64,000 nt of DNA from Celeribacter naphthalenivorans (GCF_020524585.1 NZ_JAIVLK010000003.1:519301-583300), one strand, 5' to 3'. Shown: positions 45,035 through 53,910, counted from the first letter of the stretch. Translations and numbers: made by a program. Notes: generated by a model not told the origin, from the letters alone.

Positions 45035-46924
45035 ATGAATTCTCCGACACGCAACATAAGCCAAGAGACCCCGCGCCCCGTCATTCGTCAGCTTGACGAG
45101 GGTGCGATCAACCGTATTGCGGCGGGTGAGGTGGTCGAACGGCCTGCCTCCGCCGTCAAAGAGCTTGCTGAAAATGCCATCGACGCCGGCGCGCGGCGGA
45201 TCGAAGTGGACTATGCCGATGGCGGCAAGACGCTCATCCGTGTCACGGACGATGGCTGCGGGATGACGGCGGATGACCTGCCTCTCGCTCTGTCGCGGCA
45301 TGCGACGTCGAAGATCGACGGCTCCGATTTGCTCGACATTCACACCTTTGGCTTTCGCGGCGAGGCGTTGCCTTCTCTGGGCGCGGTCGGTCGGTTGAAA
45401 ATTACCTCGCGCGCCGAAGGGGCCGAGGGCGTGACGCTCTCCGTGTCCGGCGGCAAGATGGAGCCGGTGAAACCCGCTGCCCTCACCCGTGGCACGGTGG
45501 TCGAGTTGCGCGACCTGTTTTACGCCACGCCCGCGCGCCTCAAATTCCTGCGCACCGACCGGGCGGAGGCACAGGCGATTTCCGATGTGATCAAGCGTCT
45601 CGCCATGGCCGAACCCTATGTCGGCTTTATCCTGCGTGATGTCTCGGGCGGAGGCGAGGGGCGCGTGACCTTCCGCGCCGATCCGCAATCCGGCGATATG
45701 TTCGACGCGCTGCATGGGCGGCTCGCCACGGTGTTGGGCAAGGACTTTGCCGAGAATGCGCTGGCGATTGACGCGGAACGCGAGGGGCTGACGCTCACCG
45801 GCTACGCCGCGCTTCCGACCTATTCGCGTGGCTCTTCCGTGGCGCAGTATCTTTTTGTGAATGGCCGTCCGGTGCGGGACAAATTGCTCGTCGGTGCGCT
45901 GCGCGGGGCCTATTACGACCTCTTGTCGCGAGATCGGCATCCGGCGGCCTGCCTGTTCATCGACTGCGATCCGCATTTGGTCGACGTCAACGTGCACCCG
46001 GCGAAATCCGAGGTGCGCTTCCGGGAGCCGGGCATTCCGCGTGGGCTGATCGTTTCCGCGCTGCGCCATGCTTTGGCCGAATCTGGGCACCGGGCGTCGA
46101 CCACGGTTGCCAATGCGACGCTTGGCGCGATGCGGCCCGAGGTCACGGAACCGCGCGTCTATCAAATGGATCGCCCGTCACAGAATTATTCCGCGCCCTA
46201 TCGTCCCTCCTCCGAAGTGGTTGAGCAAAGTTACACGTGGCAAGCGCCGGAACGTCCCGAGCCGATGATCACCCCCGGATTTGCCGAAATGTCTGTGCCC
46301 TCGGCACGCATGGAAGAGGTTGAGGCGGCGCCTGTGACAGAGGCTTTGCCCTTGGGCGCGGCCCGTGCGCAGGTGCATGAGAATTACATCATCGCCCAGA
46401 CCGAACGCGGCATTGTCATCGTCGATCAGCACGCGGCGCATGAGCGGTTGGTTTACGAGAAGCTGAAACATCAGATGGCGGAGCACGGCGTTAAGGCGCA
46501 GGCGCTTTTGATCCCGGAGATTGTCGAACTCTCTGCCAACGATGCGCAGATGCTTTTGGATCTGGCCGACGATCTCGCGAAGCTGGGTCTGGGCATCGAA
46601 CCCTTTGGCGGCGGTGCGATTGCGGTGCGCGAGACGCCCGCCATTCTGGGCCGCGTAGACGCCAAGGCGATGATCGAGGACATCCTCGATGAGCTGGCCG
46701 ATCTGGGCGACAGCTTCACGGTGCAGGCCAAAATCGAAGCGGTCCTGTCGCGCGTGGCCTGTCACGGCTCGATCCGCTCGGGCCGTCGGATGCACGCCGA
46801 AGAGATGAATGCGCTTTTGCGCGAGATGGAGGCGACGCCGCACTCCGGGCAATGCAACCACGGTCGGCCCACCTATGTTGAGCTGAAACTTTCCGACATC
46901 GAACGGCTATTCGGACGCACATGA
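45035..46924 (+). CDS. mutL: DNA mismatch repair protein MutL (endonuclease type)
   Basis: 629 residues. GHKL ATPase domain (about 10-340): ELAENAIDAGARRIEV, DDGCGM, FGFRGEALPSLGAVG. The C-terminal domain keeps the endonuclease motif DQHAAHERLVYE (from about residue 464; DQHA-x2-E-x4-E) and the zinc-site partners CHGSIRSGRRM and GQCNHGRPTY. This fits bacteria without MutH, where MutL nicks the new strand. Overlaps rmuC by 4 nt (ATGA). Confidence 0.96.
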   Translation: MNSPTRNISQETPRPVIRQLDEGAINRIAAGEVVERPASAVKELAENAIDAGARRIEVDYADGGKTLIRVTDDGCGMTADDLPLALSRHATSKIDGSDLLDIHTFGFRGEALPSLGAVGRLKITSRAEGAEGVTLSVSGGKMEPVKPAALTRGTVVELRDLFYATPARLKFLRTDRAEAQAISDVIKRLAMAEPYVGFILRDVSGGGEGRVTFRADPQSGDMFDALHGRLATVLGKDFAENALAIDAEREGLTLTGYAALPTYSRGSSVAQYLFVNGRPVRDKLLVGALRGAYYDLLSRDRHPAACLFIDCDPHLVDVNVHPAKSEVRFREPGIPRGLIVSALRHALAESGHRASTTVANATLGAMRPEVTEPRVYQMDRPSQNYSAPYRPSSEVVEQSYTWQAPERPEPMITPGFAEMSVPSARMEEVEAAPVTEALPLGAARAQVHENYIIAQTERGIVIVDQHAAHERLVYEKLKHQMAEHGVKAQALLIPEIVELSANDAQMLLDLADDLAKLGLGIEPFGGGAIAVRETPAILGRVDAKAMIEDILDELADLGDSFTVQAKIEAVLSRVACHGSIRSGRRMHAEEMNALLREMEATPHSGQCNHGRPTYVELKLSDIERLFGRT

Positions 46925-48075
46925 CACTCGATTTTTCCGATCCTCTCACACTGACCGCTGTGATCGGCGGGGCGGTGTTTCTGGTCTTTTTCATCCTGCT
47001 GATCGTGGTGCTGAAACGCTCCGGTGAGGCGGCGAAGATGGCGCTTCCGATTGCGCAGCAAATGAATCAGCTTGGCCAGCGGGTGCAGATGCTCTCGGAC
47101 GGCCAACAACAGCTTGCCGGTGCCCTGACCCATGTCTCCGAGGCGCAAGTGGCGTCGCAGACCAAGATGCTGGAGCTGATGGAAAAGCGGCTGGCTTTGG
47201 TGACCGAGACGATGAACGTGAACCTGCAAGGCTCGGCGCAGCGGACCGCGAAGTCCCTAGGCGCGTTGCAGGAGCGGCTGGAGACCATCGACAAGGCGCA
47301 GGCCAATATCGAAAAGCTTTCGGGCAATGTGCTGTCGCTTCAGGACATCCTGTCGAACAAGCAGACGCGCGGGGCGTTTGGGGAAATTCAATTGAACGAC
47401 ATCGTGGGCAAGGCTCTGCCGCGTGACAGCTATACGCTTCAGGCGACTCTGTCGAACGGGCGTCGGGCGGACTGTTTGATCCACCTGCCGAATCCGCCGG
47501 GGCCGATTGCCATCGACAGTAAATTCCCGCTGGAAGCCTATGAAGCGCTCAGACGTGCGGAGACGCAATGGGAGCTGAACGAGGCCGCGAAACTGATGCG
47601 GCAGGCGGTGAAAAAGCACATCGCGGATATTTCCGAGAAATACATCCTTGAGGGTGAAACGGCGGACGGGGCCTTGATGTTCCTGCCGTCTGAGGCGGTT
47701 TACGCAGAGCTTCATGCCAATTTCCCGGAACTGGTGCGTGAGGGATTCGACAAACGTGTCTGGATCGTGTCGCCGACCACCTGCATGGCAACGCTCAACA
47801 CGATGCGCGCGATTCTCAAGGATGCGAGAATGCGGGAACAGGCTGGGGCCATTCGCAAGGAATTGTCGCTTTTGCACGCCGATGTCGAACGTCTCGGTAC
47901 CCGTGTTGGCAATCTCGACCGGCATTTCGGGCAGGCGGCGAAGGACCTCGAAGACATCAAAATCTCGGCGGAGAAAGCGGGCAAGCGCGCGCACCGGCTC
48001 GACAATTTCGATTTCGAGGAACTGGCGAGCGATGCCACGCCGACCTCCCCCGCGACACTTGTGCAGAAATCGTAA
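46921..48075 (+). CDS. rmuC: RmuC-family DNA recombination protein
   Basis: 384 residues. An N-terminal membrane helix (LTAVIGGAVFLVFFILLIVVL), a coiled-coil (about 30-135) and a PD-(D/E)XK-like nuclease domain (about 150-330: TRGAFGEIQLNDIV, AIDSKFPLEAYE, FLPSEAVYAELH, VWIVSPTTCMATLNTMRAILKD). RmuC limits recombination between short inverted repeats. Translationally coupled to mutL, which fits a genome-maintenance pair. Confidence 0.93.
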   Translation: MTLDFSDPLTLTAVIGGAVFLVFFILLIVVLKRSGEAAKMALPIAQQMNQLGQRVQMLSDGQQQLAGALTHVSEAQVASQTKMLELMEKRLALVTETMNVNLQGSAQRTAKSLGALQERLETIDKAQANIEKLSGNVLSLQDILSNKQTRGAFGEIQLNDIVGKALPRDSYTLQATLSNGRRADCLIHLPNPPGPIAIDSKFPLEAYEALRRAETQWELNEAAKLMRQAVKKHIADISEKYILEGETADGALMFLPSEAVYAELHANFPELVREGFDKRVWIVSPTTCMATLNTMRAILKDARMREQAGAIRKELSLLHADVERLGTRVGNLDRHFGQAAKDLEDIKISAEKAGKRAHRLDNFDFEELASDATPTSPATLVQKS

Positions 48076-48168
48076 ACAGCCCTTCTTAAGTCTGACTCTT
48101 TGACTTAGGTCATGTGCCGAAACGGGTGTAGGATGCACACTCAGTCAGACGAATGGAGGACCCCTGTC

Positions 48169-48561
48169 ATGGATATCAGCCCGCACAAAGTTGCTTTTGT
48201 CATCGTGCGCGCGCGCGAGCTTGGGGCAAAAGTCGGTCGTTGGGATACGCCATCGGATGACGCCGATGGGGATACGATCCTTGAAGCCCGCCCCTCGGAT
48301 GGGACCGGGCGCGAGTTGCAAAGCTTCATCCGCGGTTTGAACGAGGATGAGAAAGCGGCGCTTGTGGCGATTATGTGGATCGGTCGCGAAACCTTTGACG
48401 ATTACGCCGAAGCGTTCGAGACCGCAAAGCAAGAGGCCGTCGGGCCGACCGACAAATACCTCTTGGGCATTCCGCTTTTGCCGGATTACCTCGAGGACGG
48501 TCTGGAAAGTCTCGGTGTGGACACCTCCGAGATCGAAGACGAGATTTACCGCAAGGTGTAA
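48169..48561 (+). CDS. DUF3775 protein
   Basis: 130 residues, acidic, helical. ELQSFIRGLNEDEKAALVAIMWIGRETFDDYAEAFETA followed by TDKYLLGIPLLPDYLEDGLESLGVD are the DUF3775 hallmarks. Function unknown. The ATG at 48169 has GGAGG 9 nt upstream; earlier in-frame starts lack a ribosome site. A terminator follows at 48585-48613. Confidence 0.85.
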   Translation: MDISPHKVAFVIVRARELGAKVGRWDTPSDDADGDTILEARPSDGTGRELQSFIRGLNEDEKAALVAIMWIGRETFDDYAEAFETAKQEAVGPTDKYLLGIPLLPDYLEDGLESLGVDTSEIEDEIYRKV

Positions 48562-48584
48562 GGACCTCGCGAGAGCGATAAGCA

Positions 48585-48613
48585 AGGCGCCGCACGATTG
48601 TGGGGCGCTTTTT
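48585..48613 (+). terminator. Terminator after the DUF3775 gene
   Basis: GCGCC and CAC (48587-48595) pair with GTG and GGCGC (48600-48608) across one internal mismatch, loop of 4, followed by TTTTT (48609-48613). Confidence 0.75.
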
Positions 48614-48640
48614 ATGTCCGAGGTATGAGAGGGCCGGATT

Positions 48641-48667
48641 ACACAGAATTGTGTGCAGATGTACACA
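48641..48667. promoter_or_regulatory. ACACA/TGTGT repeats upstream of the dehydrogenase
   Basis: ACACA (48641-48645), TGTGT (48650-48654) and TACACA (48662-48667) form overlapping inverted repeats about 105-130 bp before the dehydrogenase start. They look like operator half-sites, but no regulator is known. Confidence 0.25.
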
Positions 48668-48771
48668 TTTCCTTTTGAATAAAAGAGCTTAGGTCTGTGC
48701 TGTGGCCAGCGCGACAGATGCCATGGCCCATGCCCTATGGGGCAAACTGTGATTTAAAAGGAGACCTCCCC

Positions 48772-49845
48772 ATGAAAGCTCTTAGGTTCTACGCCGCGAA
48801 AGACCTTCGCATCGAAGAGATTGACGATATTCCCCAGCCGGGGCCCGGGCAGGTGGCCATCAAGAATAAATATGTCGGCATTTGCGGCACGGATTTGCAC
48901 GAATATGTCGCGGGTCCGATTTTCGTGCCGGTCGAGCCGCATCCTTTCACCAAGGCACAAGCTCCGCAGGTTCTGGGCCATGAATTCAGCGGCGAAGTGA
49001 CCGCCGTCGGCGAAGGTGTGACCCATGTGAAACCGGGCGACCGCGTGTCGGTGCAGCCGCTGGTGATGCCGCGTTCGGGCGACTATTTCGCCGACCGTGG
49101 GCTGTTCCACCTGAGCGAAGATCTGGCGCTTGTGGGTCTGAGCTGGATGTCCGGCGGTATGGCCGAAGCGGCCATCGTCAACGACTACAACGCGGTGAAA
49201 ATCCCGGACAACATGAGCTGGGAAGAGGGCGCGCTGGTCGAGCCGACCGCCGTGGCCGTCTATGCCTGTGAGCGTGGCGAGGTGACGGCGGGTGACAGTG
49301 TGCTTGTGACCGGGGCTGGCCCGATTGGGATGCTCGCGATGCTCTCCGCAAAAGCCTATGGCGCGACGAAAATCTTCCTCTCCGATGTGAACGAAACCCG
49401 TCTGAAACTGGCGCGTGAGATCATGCCGGAGGTCATCACCTTCAACCCGATGAAGGACGATGTGGTGGCCGAGATTCGTGCCCAGACCGAAGGTGGCGTT
49501 GGCTGTGACAAGGTGATCGAGGCCTCGGGCAACGAAGCCGCGCTCAACACCGGGCTGCAAGCCGTACGCAAACAGGGCACGATTGTTCAGGTCGGTCTGC
49601 ACACCAAGGACAGCAAGCTGCATTGGCATGATGTGACCTTCAAAGACGTCGACGTGCGCGGTGCCTGGGCCTATCCGACGCATTACTGGCCGAAAGTGGT
49701 CGATCTGATCGCGTCGGGCGCGATCCCGGCGGAGAAAGTCGTAACCAAGAAAATCGTGCTGGACGATGCCGTGACCGAAGGCTTCGACGCGTTGCTCGAT
49801 GCCTCCGGTGAGCACGTCAAAATCCTGATCGATGTGACGAAGTAA
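48772..49845 (+). CDS. Zinc-type butanediol dehydrogenase-like enzyme
   Basis: 357 residues of the medium-chain dehydrogenase family. Catalytic zinc ligands: Cys38 (GICGTDLHEY), His-Glu in VLGHEFSGEV and Glu in LVEPTAVAVYAC. NAD-binding motif VTGAGPIGMLAML. The PIFVPVEPHPFTKAQAPQVLGHE segment matches (R,R)-butanediol dehydrogenases. The structural-zinc lobe, normally four Cys, is replaced by VMPRSGDYFADRGLFHLSED with no Cys. It probably interconverts acetoin and butanediol or acts on a related secondary alcohol. AAGGAGA lies 7 nt before the ATG. Confidence 0.87.
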   Translation: MKALRFYAAKDLRIEEIDDIPQPGPGQVAIKNKYVGICGTDLHEYVAGPIFVPVEPHPFTKAQAPQVLGHEFSGEVTAVGEGVTHVKPGDRVSVQPLVMPRSGDYFADRGLFHLSEDLALVGLSWMSGGMAEAAIVNDYNAVKIPDNMSWEEGALVEPTAVAVYACERGEVTAGDSVLVTGAGPIGMLAMLSAKAYGATKIFLSDVNETRLKLAREIMPEVITFNPMKDDVVAEIRAQTEGGVGCDKVIEASGNEAALNTGLQAVRKQGTIVQVGLHTKDSKLHWHDVTFKDVDVRGAWAYPTHYWPKVVDLIASGAIPAEKVVTKKIVLDDAVTEGFDALLDASGEHVKILIDVTK

Positions 49846-49864
49846 GTCATCGTGACATCAAGGG

Positions 49865-49895
49865 TGGCGCGTCCGGTCTCGGGCGCGCCATTTTT
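49865..49895 (+). terminator. Terminator after the dehydrogenase
   Basis: TGGCGCG (49865-49871) pairs with CGCGCCA (49884-49890), loop of 12, followed by TTTTT (49891-49895). Confidence 0.8.
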
Positions 49896-49986
49896 ATGCG
49901 ATTCTCTTCTCCGCTCGCCATTCCTCCGCCCGCCTGTGCGGAAATTGCGCTTGAGAGGACGGTTTGAAATCGGTCATGGCTTTCGC

Positions 49987-51153
49987 ATGACGCAGAACGA
50001 TGGGCGCGCACGCCTGACCATCTTTTTCCTCTGGATCACCGGGATTTTCGCCGCCGGGCAATTTGCCAAGGTTGCGGTCGCCTTCCCGCTATTTCGGGCG
50101 CTTTATCCGGGGCTTGGGCCAAAGCTTGGGTTTTTGATCTCGGCTTTGAGTGTGATGGGCCTCGTGTTCGGGCTCTTCGCCGGGATGATTCTGTCGCGCT
50201 ACGGGTTTCGCAAATTGCTGATGCTGGCGTTGGGGCTTGGCGGGGCCTTGTCGCTGTTTCAGGCCAGTCAGCCCGCTTTCGGTCTGATGCTGGCCAGCCG
50301 GGTGCTTGAGGGTGCATCGCATCTCATGATCGTCGTCGCCGCGCCGACCCTGATCGGACAGATCGCACCGACCGCATTTCGCAACACCGCCATGGCGCTT
50401 TGGAGCACGGTGTTTGCCGTGGCTTTTGCGGTGTTCTCATGGCTGGGGCTGCCCTTGGCGGAGCGTTTTGGCCTGTCGGTTCTGTTGATCGTGCATGGGG
50501 GGCTGCTTTGGACCATGGCTCTGATTCTGTCGCGGCGTTTGCCGCCCGTGGTGCGGCGCGACCCTGTGGCTGCATTGCGTCTGCGCGAGATCATGGCCAA
50601 ACATGTGACGGCCTATACCTCGCCCGCGATTGCGGCGCCGGCGGCAGGCTGGCTGTTCTATGCCATGGCCTTTGTGGCTCTCGTGACGGTGTTCCCGGAC
50701 TTCGTCTCAAACGATCAGCGCGGGTTTATTTCCGGCGTGATGCCTCTGGCTGCGTTGAGCGTGTCGATGACGCTGGGCATCACTTTGCTGCGCTTTGTGT
50801 CGCCGATTGCGGTGCTGGTGAGTGGCTTTTCCATCGCGGCGATCTTGGCGCTTTGCCTGGGCCTGAGTGGCGGACAGGCGTGGATTGCCGTGGCGATGAT
50901 TGCCTCTTTGGGGTTCGTGCAGGCGGGAAGTTTTGCGTCGATCCCGGTTCTCAATACTACACAAGAAGATCAGTCGCTGGCCAATGGCGCCTTGGCCCAG
51001 ACCGGGAATGCGGGCAACCTGATCGGCACGCCTTTGTTGCTGTGGTTGGTGGAGCGGTTTGGTTTGTCGGGGCTGGTTGGTTTTGCCTGTGTCGTCTTTT
51101 GTTCCGGCGCGCTGGTGCATCTTTGGTTGATACGTCTGAGGCGCAGCGCCTGA
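49987..51153 (+). CDS. Major facilitator superfamily transporter
   Basis: 388 residues, twelve hydrophobic helices. The loop 2-3 motif is GMILSRYGFRKLLMLALGLGG (a variant of the MFS motif A) and a central loop (SRRLPPVVRRDPVAALRLREIM) separates the two six-helix halves. Substrate unknown. The ATG at 49987 gives MTQNDGRARLTIFF; a 45-residue longer reading is Arg-rich, contains the region just after the terminator, and is not supported. Confidence 0.83.
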   Translation: MTQNDGRARLTIFFLWITGIFAAGQFAKVAVAFPLFRALYPGLGPKLGFLISALSVMGLVFGLFAGMILSRYGFRKLLMLALGLGGALSLFQASQPAFGLMLASRVLEGASHLMIVVAAPTLIGQIAPTAFRNTAMALWSTVFAVAFAVFSWLGLPLAERFGLSVLLIVHGGLLWTMALILSRRLPPVVRRDPVAALRLREIMAKHVTAYTSPAIAAPAAGWLFYAMAFVALVTVFPDFVSNDQRGFISGVMPLAALSVSMTLGITLLRFVSPIAVLVSGFSIAAILALCLGLSGGQAWIAVAMIASLGFVQAGSFASIPVLNTTQEDQSLANGALAQTGNAGNLIGTPLLLWLVERFGLSGLVGFACVVFCSGALVHLWLIRLRRSA

Positions 51154-51177
51154 ACGGGGCCAGAGTGGCGCGCAGAC

Positions 51178-51213
51178 ACAAAAAAACCGCCCGAAAATCG
51201 AGCGGCTTTTTTA
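51178..51213. terminator. Bidirectional terminator between MFS gene and rpmJ
   Basis: An A-rich run, CCGC-C-CGA, a short loop, TCG-A-GCGG and TTTTTT form a mismatched stem of seven pairs flanked by A and T tracts. It serves convergent genes. Confidence 0.6.
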
Positions 51214-51230
51214 GATGATCGCTGCTGATC

Positions 51231-51356
51231 TTAGCCCTGACGGGCTTTGAAACGGCGCTGCGTCTTGTTGATCACGTACACGCGGCCTTTACGGCGCACG
51301 ACGCGGCAGTCGCGGTGCCGGTTCTTCAGCGAACGAAGCGAGTTACGAACTTTCAT
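51231..51356 (-). CDS. rpmJ: 50S ribosomal protein L36
   Basis: 41 residues: [20 protein letters not shown], then [21 protein letters not shown]. This is the longer L36 form common in Alphaproteobacteria, with only one Cys (C17) so the zinc site of classic L36 is lost. It is too short to be flagged by usual ORF cut-offs. tRNA-Val lies 60 bp upstream on the same strand. Confidence 0.95.
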   Translation of the reverse strand: MKVRNSLRSLKNRHRDCRVVRRKGRVYVINKTQRRFKARQG

Positions 51357-51416
51357 GTCCAGTCTCCTTGTCGCGGCGCCTGCGTGCGCCAGTTAAAACC
51401 AATCTGACCGGTCGGA

Positions 51417-51491
51417 TGGTGGGCGTAACAAGGTTCGAACTTGTGACCCCTTCGATGTCAACGAAGTGCTCTACCACTGAGCTATACGCCC
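51417..51491 (-). tRNA. tRNA-Val (anticodon GAC)
   Basis: The minus strand reads GGGCGTATAGCTCAGTGGTA at the 5' end, with anticodon stem CTTCG/CGAAG around TTGACAT (anticodon GAC), T arm with GTTCGAACC and acceptor TACGCCC followed by A and an encoded CCA. 75 nt in all, cloverleaf complete. Confidence 0.97.
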
Positions 51492-51560
51492 GTCCGTCCG
51501 TGGGAAACTGCGTCTTATCCGATGTTTCGCAAGCGGTTAGGCGAGCGGCGTAACGAACAA

Positions 51561-51581
51561 GACGCGGGCATTTCCCGCGTC
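51561..51581. repeat. GC-rich hairpin upstream of tRNA-Val
   Basis: GACGCGGG (51561-51568) and CCCGCGTC (51574-51581) form a perfect 8-bp stem with a 5-nt loop but no T tract. The surrounding 297-bp interval (51492-51789) otherwise holds a 9-bp direct repeat (GTCCGTGGG at 51496 and 51583), a 9-bp inverted copy of the tRNA 5' end at 51588-51596, and the small ORF below. Confidence 0.4.
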
Positions 51582-51608
51582 AGTCCGTGGGCGTATAAAA
51601 GGAGTCGG

Positions 51609-51752
51609 ATGATTGTTCAAGAGCTTTTGACAGAGATTTTTGGTCCGCCCGCGTGTTTCTCCGGCGCGCTTAGCGTTTTTGCAAGAGAAAAGGGCGACGA
51701 TTGGGGAGACTTGAAGCGTGTTTTTCGTGAAATGAAGGTCTTCGGATTTTGA
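51609..51752 (+). CDS. Possible 47-residue small protein
   Basis: Not recognised. The reading frame starts with an ATG 4-5 nt after AAGGAG (51599-51604), with TATAAA just before it, and reads MIVQELLTEIFGPPACFSG, then ALSVFAREKGDDWGDLKRVF and a short basic-aromatic tail. The composition (balanced charge, amphipathic helix) is protein-like, but there is no known family and the codon choice is not as biased as in neighbours. It ends 37 bp before the N-formylglutamate amidohydrolase gene. Confidence 0.35.
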   Translation: MIVQELLTEIFGPPACFSGALSVFAREKGDDWGDLKRVFREMKVFGF

Positions 51753-51789
51753 GAAAACGCACTATAGTTGTTTTATGAAAGGACTTTAG

Positions 51790-52650
51790 ATGATCCCAGC
51801 CCCCTTTCTTTTGCAGCGCCCCGAGCAGAGAACCTCCTCTGTGGTTTTCGCGTCGCCGCACAGTGGGCGGGCCTATCCGAAGGAGATGTTGGCGCATGGG
51901 CTGTTGGATGCCTTGCAGTTGCGCTCGTCCGAGGATGCCCATGTGGATCGGATCTTTTCGCGCGTGCCGGAATTTGGCGCCGTGCTGTTGTCCGCGACCT
52001 ATCCACGGGCCTGGGTCGATCTCAATCGCCGCTCCGACGAATTGGACCCCGCGTTGATCGAAGGCGTGCCGCGTGTCGGGATGAATCCCCGGATCGCTTC
52101 GGGGCTTGGGGTGATTCCGCGCGTGGTGTCGGGAGGGCGGGCGATTTATCGCGGCAAGATGAGCCGTACCGCCGCGCAGGAGCGGCTGGATCAGGTCTGG
52201 ACGCCCTATCATCGGCTTTTGCAATCTGTGCTCGAAGAATCGCATGCGCTGTTCGGACAGGCGATTCTCATTGATTGCCACTCTATGCCGCGCGAGGCTC
52301 TGTCGACGGTGCGCACGGGGCAAAAGAAACGTCCTGAGATCATCATCGGTGATCGCTATGGCGCCTCTGCGCGTCCCGACATCGTGAAAGCGGTCGAATC
52401 GGCGTTTCGAGCGCAGGGTTTCGTCGTTTCGCGCAATGTGCCCTTCGCCGGCGCCTATGTGACACAGCATTACGGGCGCCCGTCGCGCCAGTTTCACGCC
52501 ATTCAGGTCGAGATTGATCGCTCGCTCTATATGAATGAGGCGACGCTTGAGCCGCATCGCGATTTTGCGGCGTTTCGCGATCGGATCACGGCGGCGGTTC
52601 GGATCATCACGGAGATCGGGACGGAACGCTTGCCTTTGGCGGCGGAGTGA
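51790..52650 (+). CDS. N-formylglutamate amidohydrolase family protein
   Basis: 286 residues. VVFASPHSGRAYP (metal-binding His), DAHVDRIFSRVPEFGA (Asp/His), ATYPRAWVDLNRRSDELDP, LIDCHSMP (Asp-x-His) and QHYGRPSRQFHAIQVEIDRSLYM identify the HutG-like FGase family, which removes formate from N-formyl-L-glutamate at the end of one histidine degradation route. No hut genes are nearby, so the natural substrate is uncertain. Confidence 0.9.
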   Translation: MIPAPFLLQRPEQRTSSVVFASPHSGRAYPKEMLAHGLLDALQLRSSEDAHVDRIFSRVPEFGAVLLSATYPRAWVDLNRRSDELDPALIEGVPRVGMNPRIASGLGVIPRVVSGGRAIYRGKMSRTAAQERLDQVWTPYHRLLQSVLEESHALFGQAILIDCHSMPREALSTVRTGQKKRPEIIIGDRYGASARPDIVKAVESAFRAQGFVVSRNVPFAGAYVTQHYGRPSRQFHAIQVEIDRSLYMNEATLEPHRDFAAFRDRITAAVRIITEIGTERLPLAAE

Positions 52651-52656
52651 TCGCGC

Positions 52657-53910
52657 TCAACGCAGCGCACGGCCTTTCACAATCGCATCTGTGCCAAATC
52701 GTTTTCTAATCTCGTCGCTGGCTTTTTCTGCCTTGGCCCTTTTGATGGCGTCCGGGTCGAGCAGGTCGGGGGACAGATCGGCCTGAGACGCGGGCACGAG
52801 ATCGGAAATGCCGATGCCGATCAGGCGAAATGGCCCCTGATCCAAAGCGGGGATCAGCAGATCGCGCGCGGTGCGGAACATCCTGTCCGCGATATTCGTC
52901 GGCTCATGGAGCGTCACACGCCGCGTCAGGCTGGCGTGATTGGTGCGTTTGAGTTTGAGGGTCACCACCCGGCCTGCGATGTCCTTGGCCTTGCTCCGAT
53001 CCGAGACCTTTTGCGCCAATCGCCAGAGATGACCTTCGAGCAGGTCGAGTGTGGCGATGTCGTCGGAAAACGTGGTCTCATTCGAGATGGATTTCACCGG
53101 GCGATGGGCCGAAATCCGGCGTTTGTCCTCGCCGCGCGCGAGATGCCAGAGCCGATCCCCCATGGCGCCGAAGCGATGATGCAGATCGTCTTTTTCCCAG
53201 CGCCTCAGATCGGTGAAGGTGCGAATGCCGGCCTTCTCCAAGGCTCCCCGCGTTGCCTGCCCGACACCCCAGATGAGGCTCACCGGCTTGTCGGCAAGGA
53301 AGTCCAGCGTCTCCGCCTGACCGATCACGGAAAAGCCGCGCGGTTTGTCCAAATCAGAGGCGATCTTGGCGAGGAATTTGTTGTGCGACAGCCCGATGGA
53401 GCCCGTGAGCTGTAAGTCCTCGTGCATGCGTTTCACCAAACGCGCGAGCATGACCGCGGGCGGGTGGCCGTGGAGTTTCGTGGTGCCTGTGAGATCCAGG
53501 AAGGCCTCGTCCAAAGACAAAGGTTCCACATCCGGGGTCAGCTCATTCATCATGTCGCGAATCTCGCGCGACGCGCTCACATAGGCCTCCATGCGGGGCT
53601 TTACGATCACGGCTTCGGGACACAACGCCAAAGCCTTGAACATCGGCATGGCCGAGCGCACGCCTTTGATCCGGGCGATGTAACAGGCGGTGGTCACCAC
53701 CCCGCGCTTTCCGCCGCCGACGATCACCGGTTTGTCGCGCAAATCCGGGTTGTCGCGCTTTTCGACCGAGGCATAGAACGCATCGCAATCCATATGCGCT
53801 ATCGACAGCGTGAACAGCTCCGGATGCGACAAGACACGCGGCCGCCCACAGGCCGGACAACGCGGGCCGGTTTCAAAGGTGGTCAGACAATCGCGGCAAA
53901 TGGCGGGCAT
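52657..53910 (-). CDS. dinB: DNA polymerase IV with N-terminal zinc ribbon
   Basis: 417 residues. Y-family palm motifs: IAHMDCDAFYASVEKRDNP and PLSLDEAFLDLT (catalytic Asp/Asp-Glu); thumb helix-hairpin-helix WGVGQATRGALEKAG; little-finger domain to about 350. Before the polymerase sits a 35-residue extension with C5-x2-C8 and C18-x2-C21 (ICRDCLTTFETGPRCPACGR), a zinc-ribbon pattern absent from E. coli DinB. Error-prone translesion polymerase; the role of the extension is unknown. Converges with the upstream gene (6-bp gap). Confidence 0.93.
   Translation of the reverse strand: MPAICRDCLTTFETGPRCPACGRPRVLSHPELFTLSIAHMDCDAFYASVEKRDNPDLRDKPVIVGGGKRGVVTTACYIARIKGVRSAMPMFKALALCPEAVIVKPRMEAYVSASREIRDMMNELTPDVEPLSLDEAFLDLTGTTKLHGHPPAVMLARLVKRMHEDLQLTGSIGLSHNKFLAKIASDLDKPRGFSVIGQAETLDFLADKPVSLIWGVGQATRGALEKAGIRTFTDLRRWEKDDLHHRFGAMGDRLWHLARGEDKRRISAHRPVKSISNETTFSDDIATLDLLEGHLWRLAQKVSDRSKAKDIAGRVVTLKLKRTNHASLTRRVTLHEPTNIADRMFRTARDLLIPALDQGPFRLIGIGISDLVPASQADLSPDLLDPDAIKRAKAEKASDEIRKRFGTDAIVKGRALR

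Noticed and set aside
51417..51600. tRNA-Val used as an integration (att) site
   Set aside because: The repeated segment is a 9-bp inverted copy of the tRNA 5' end, not a direct copy of the 3' end, and no integrase is present.
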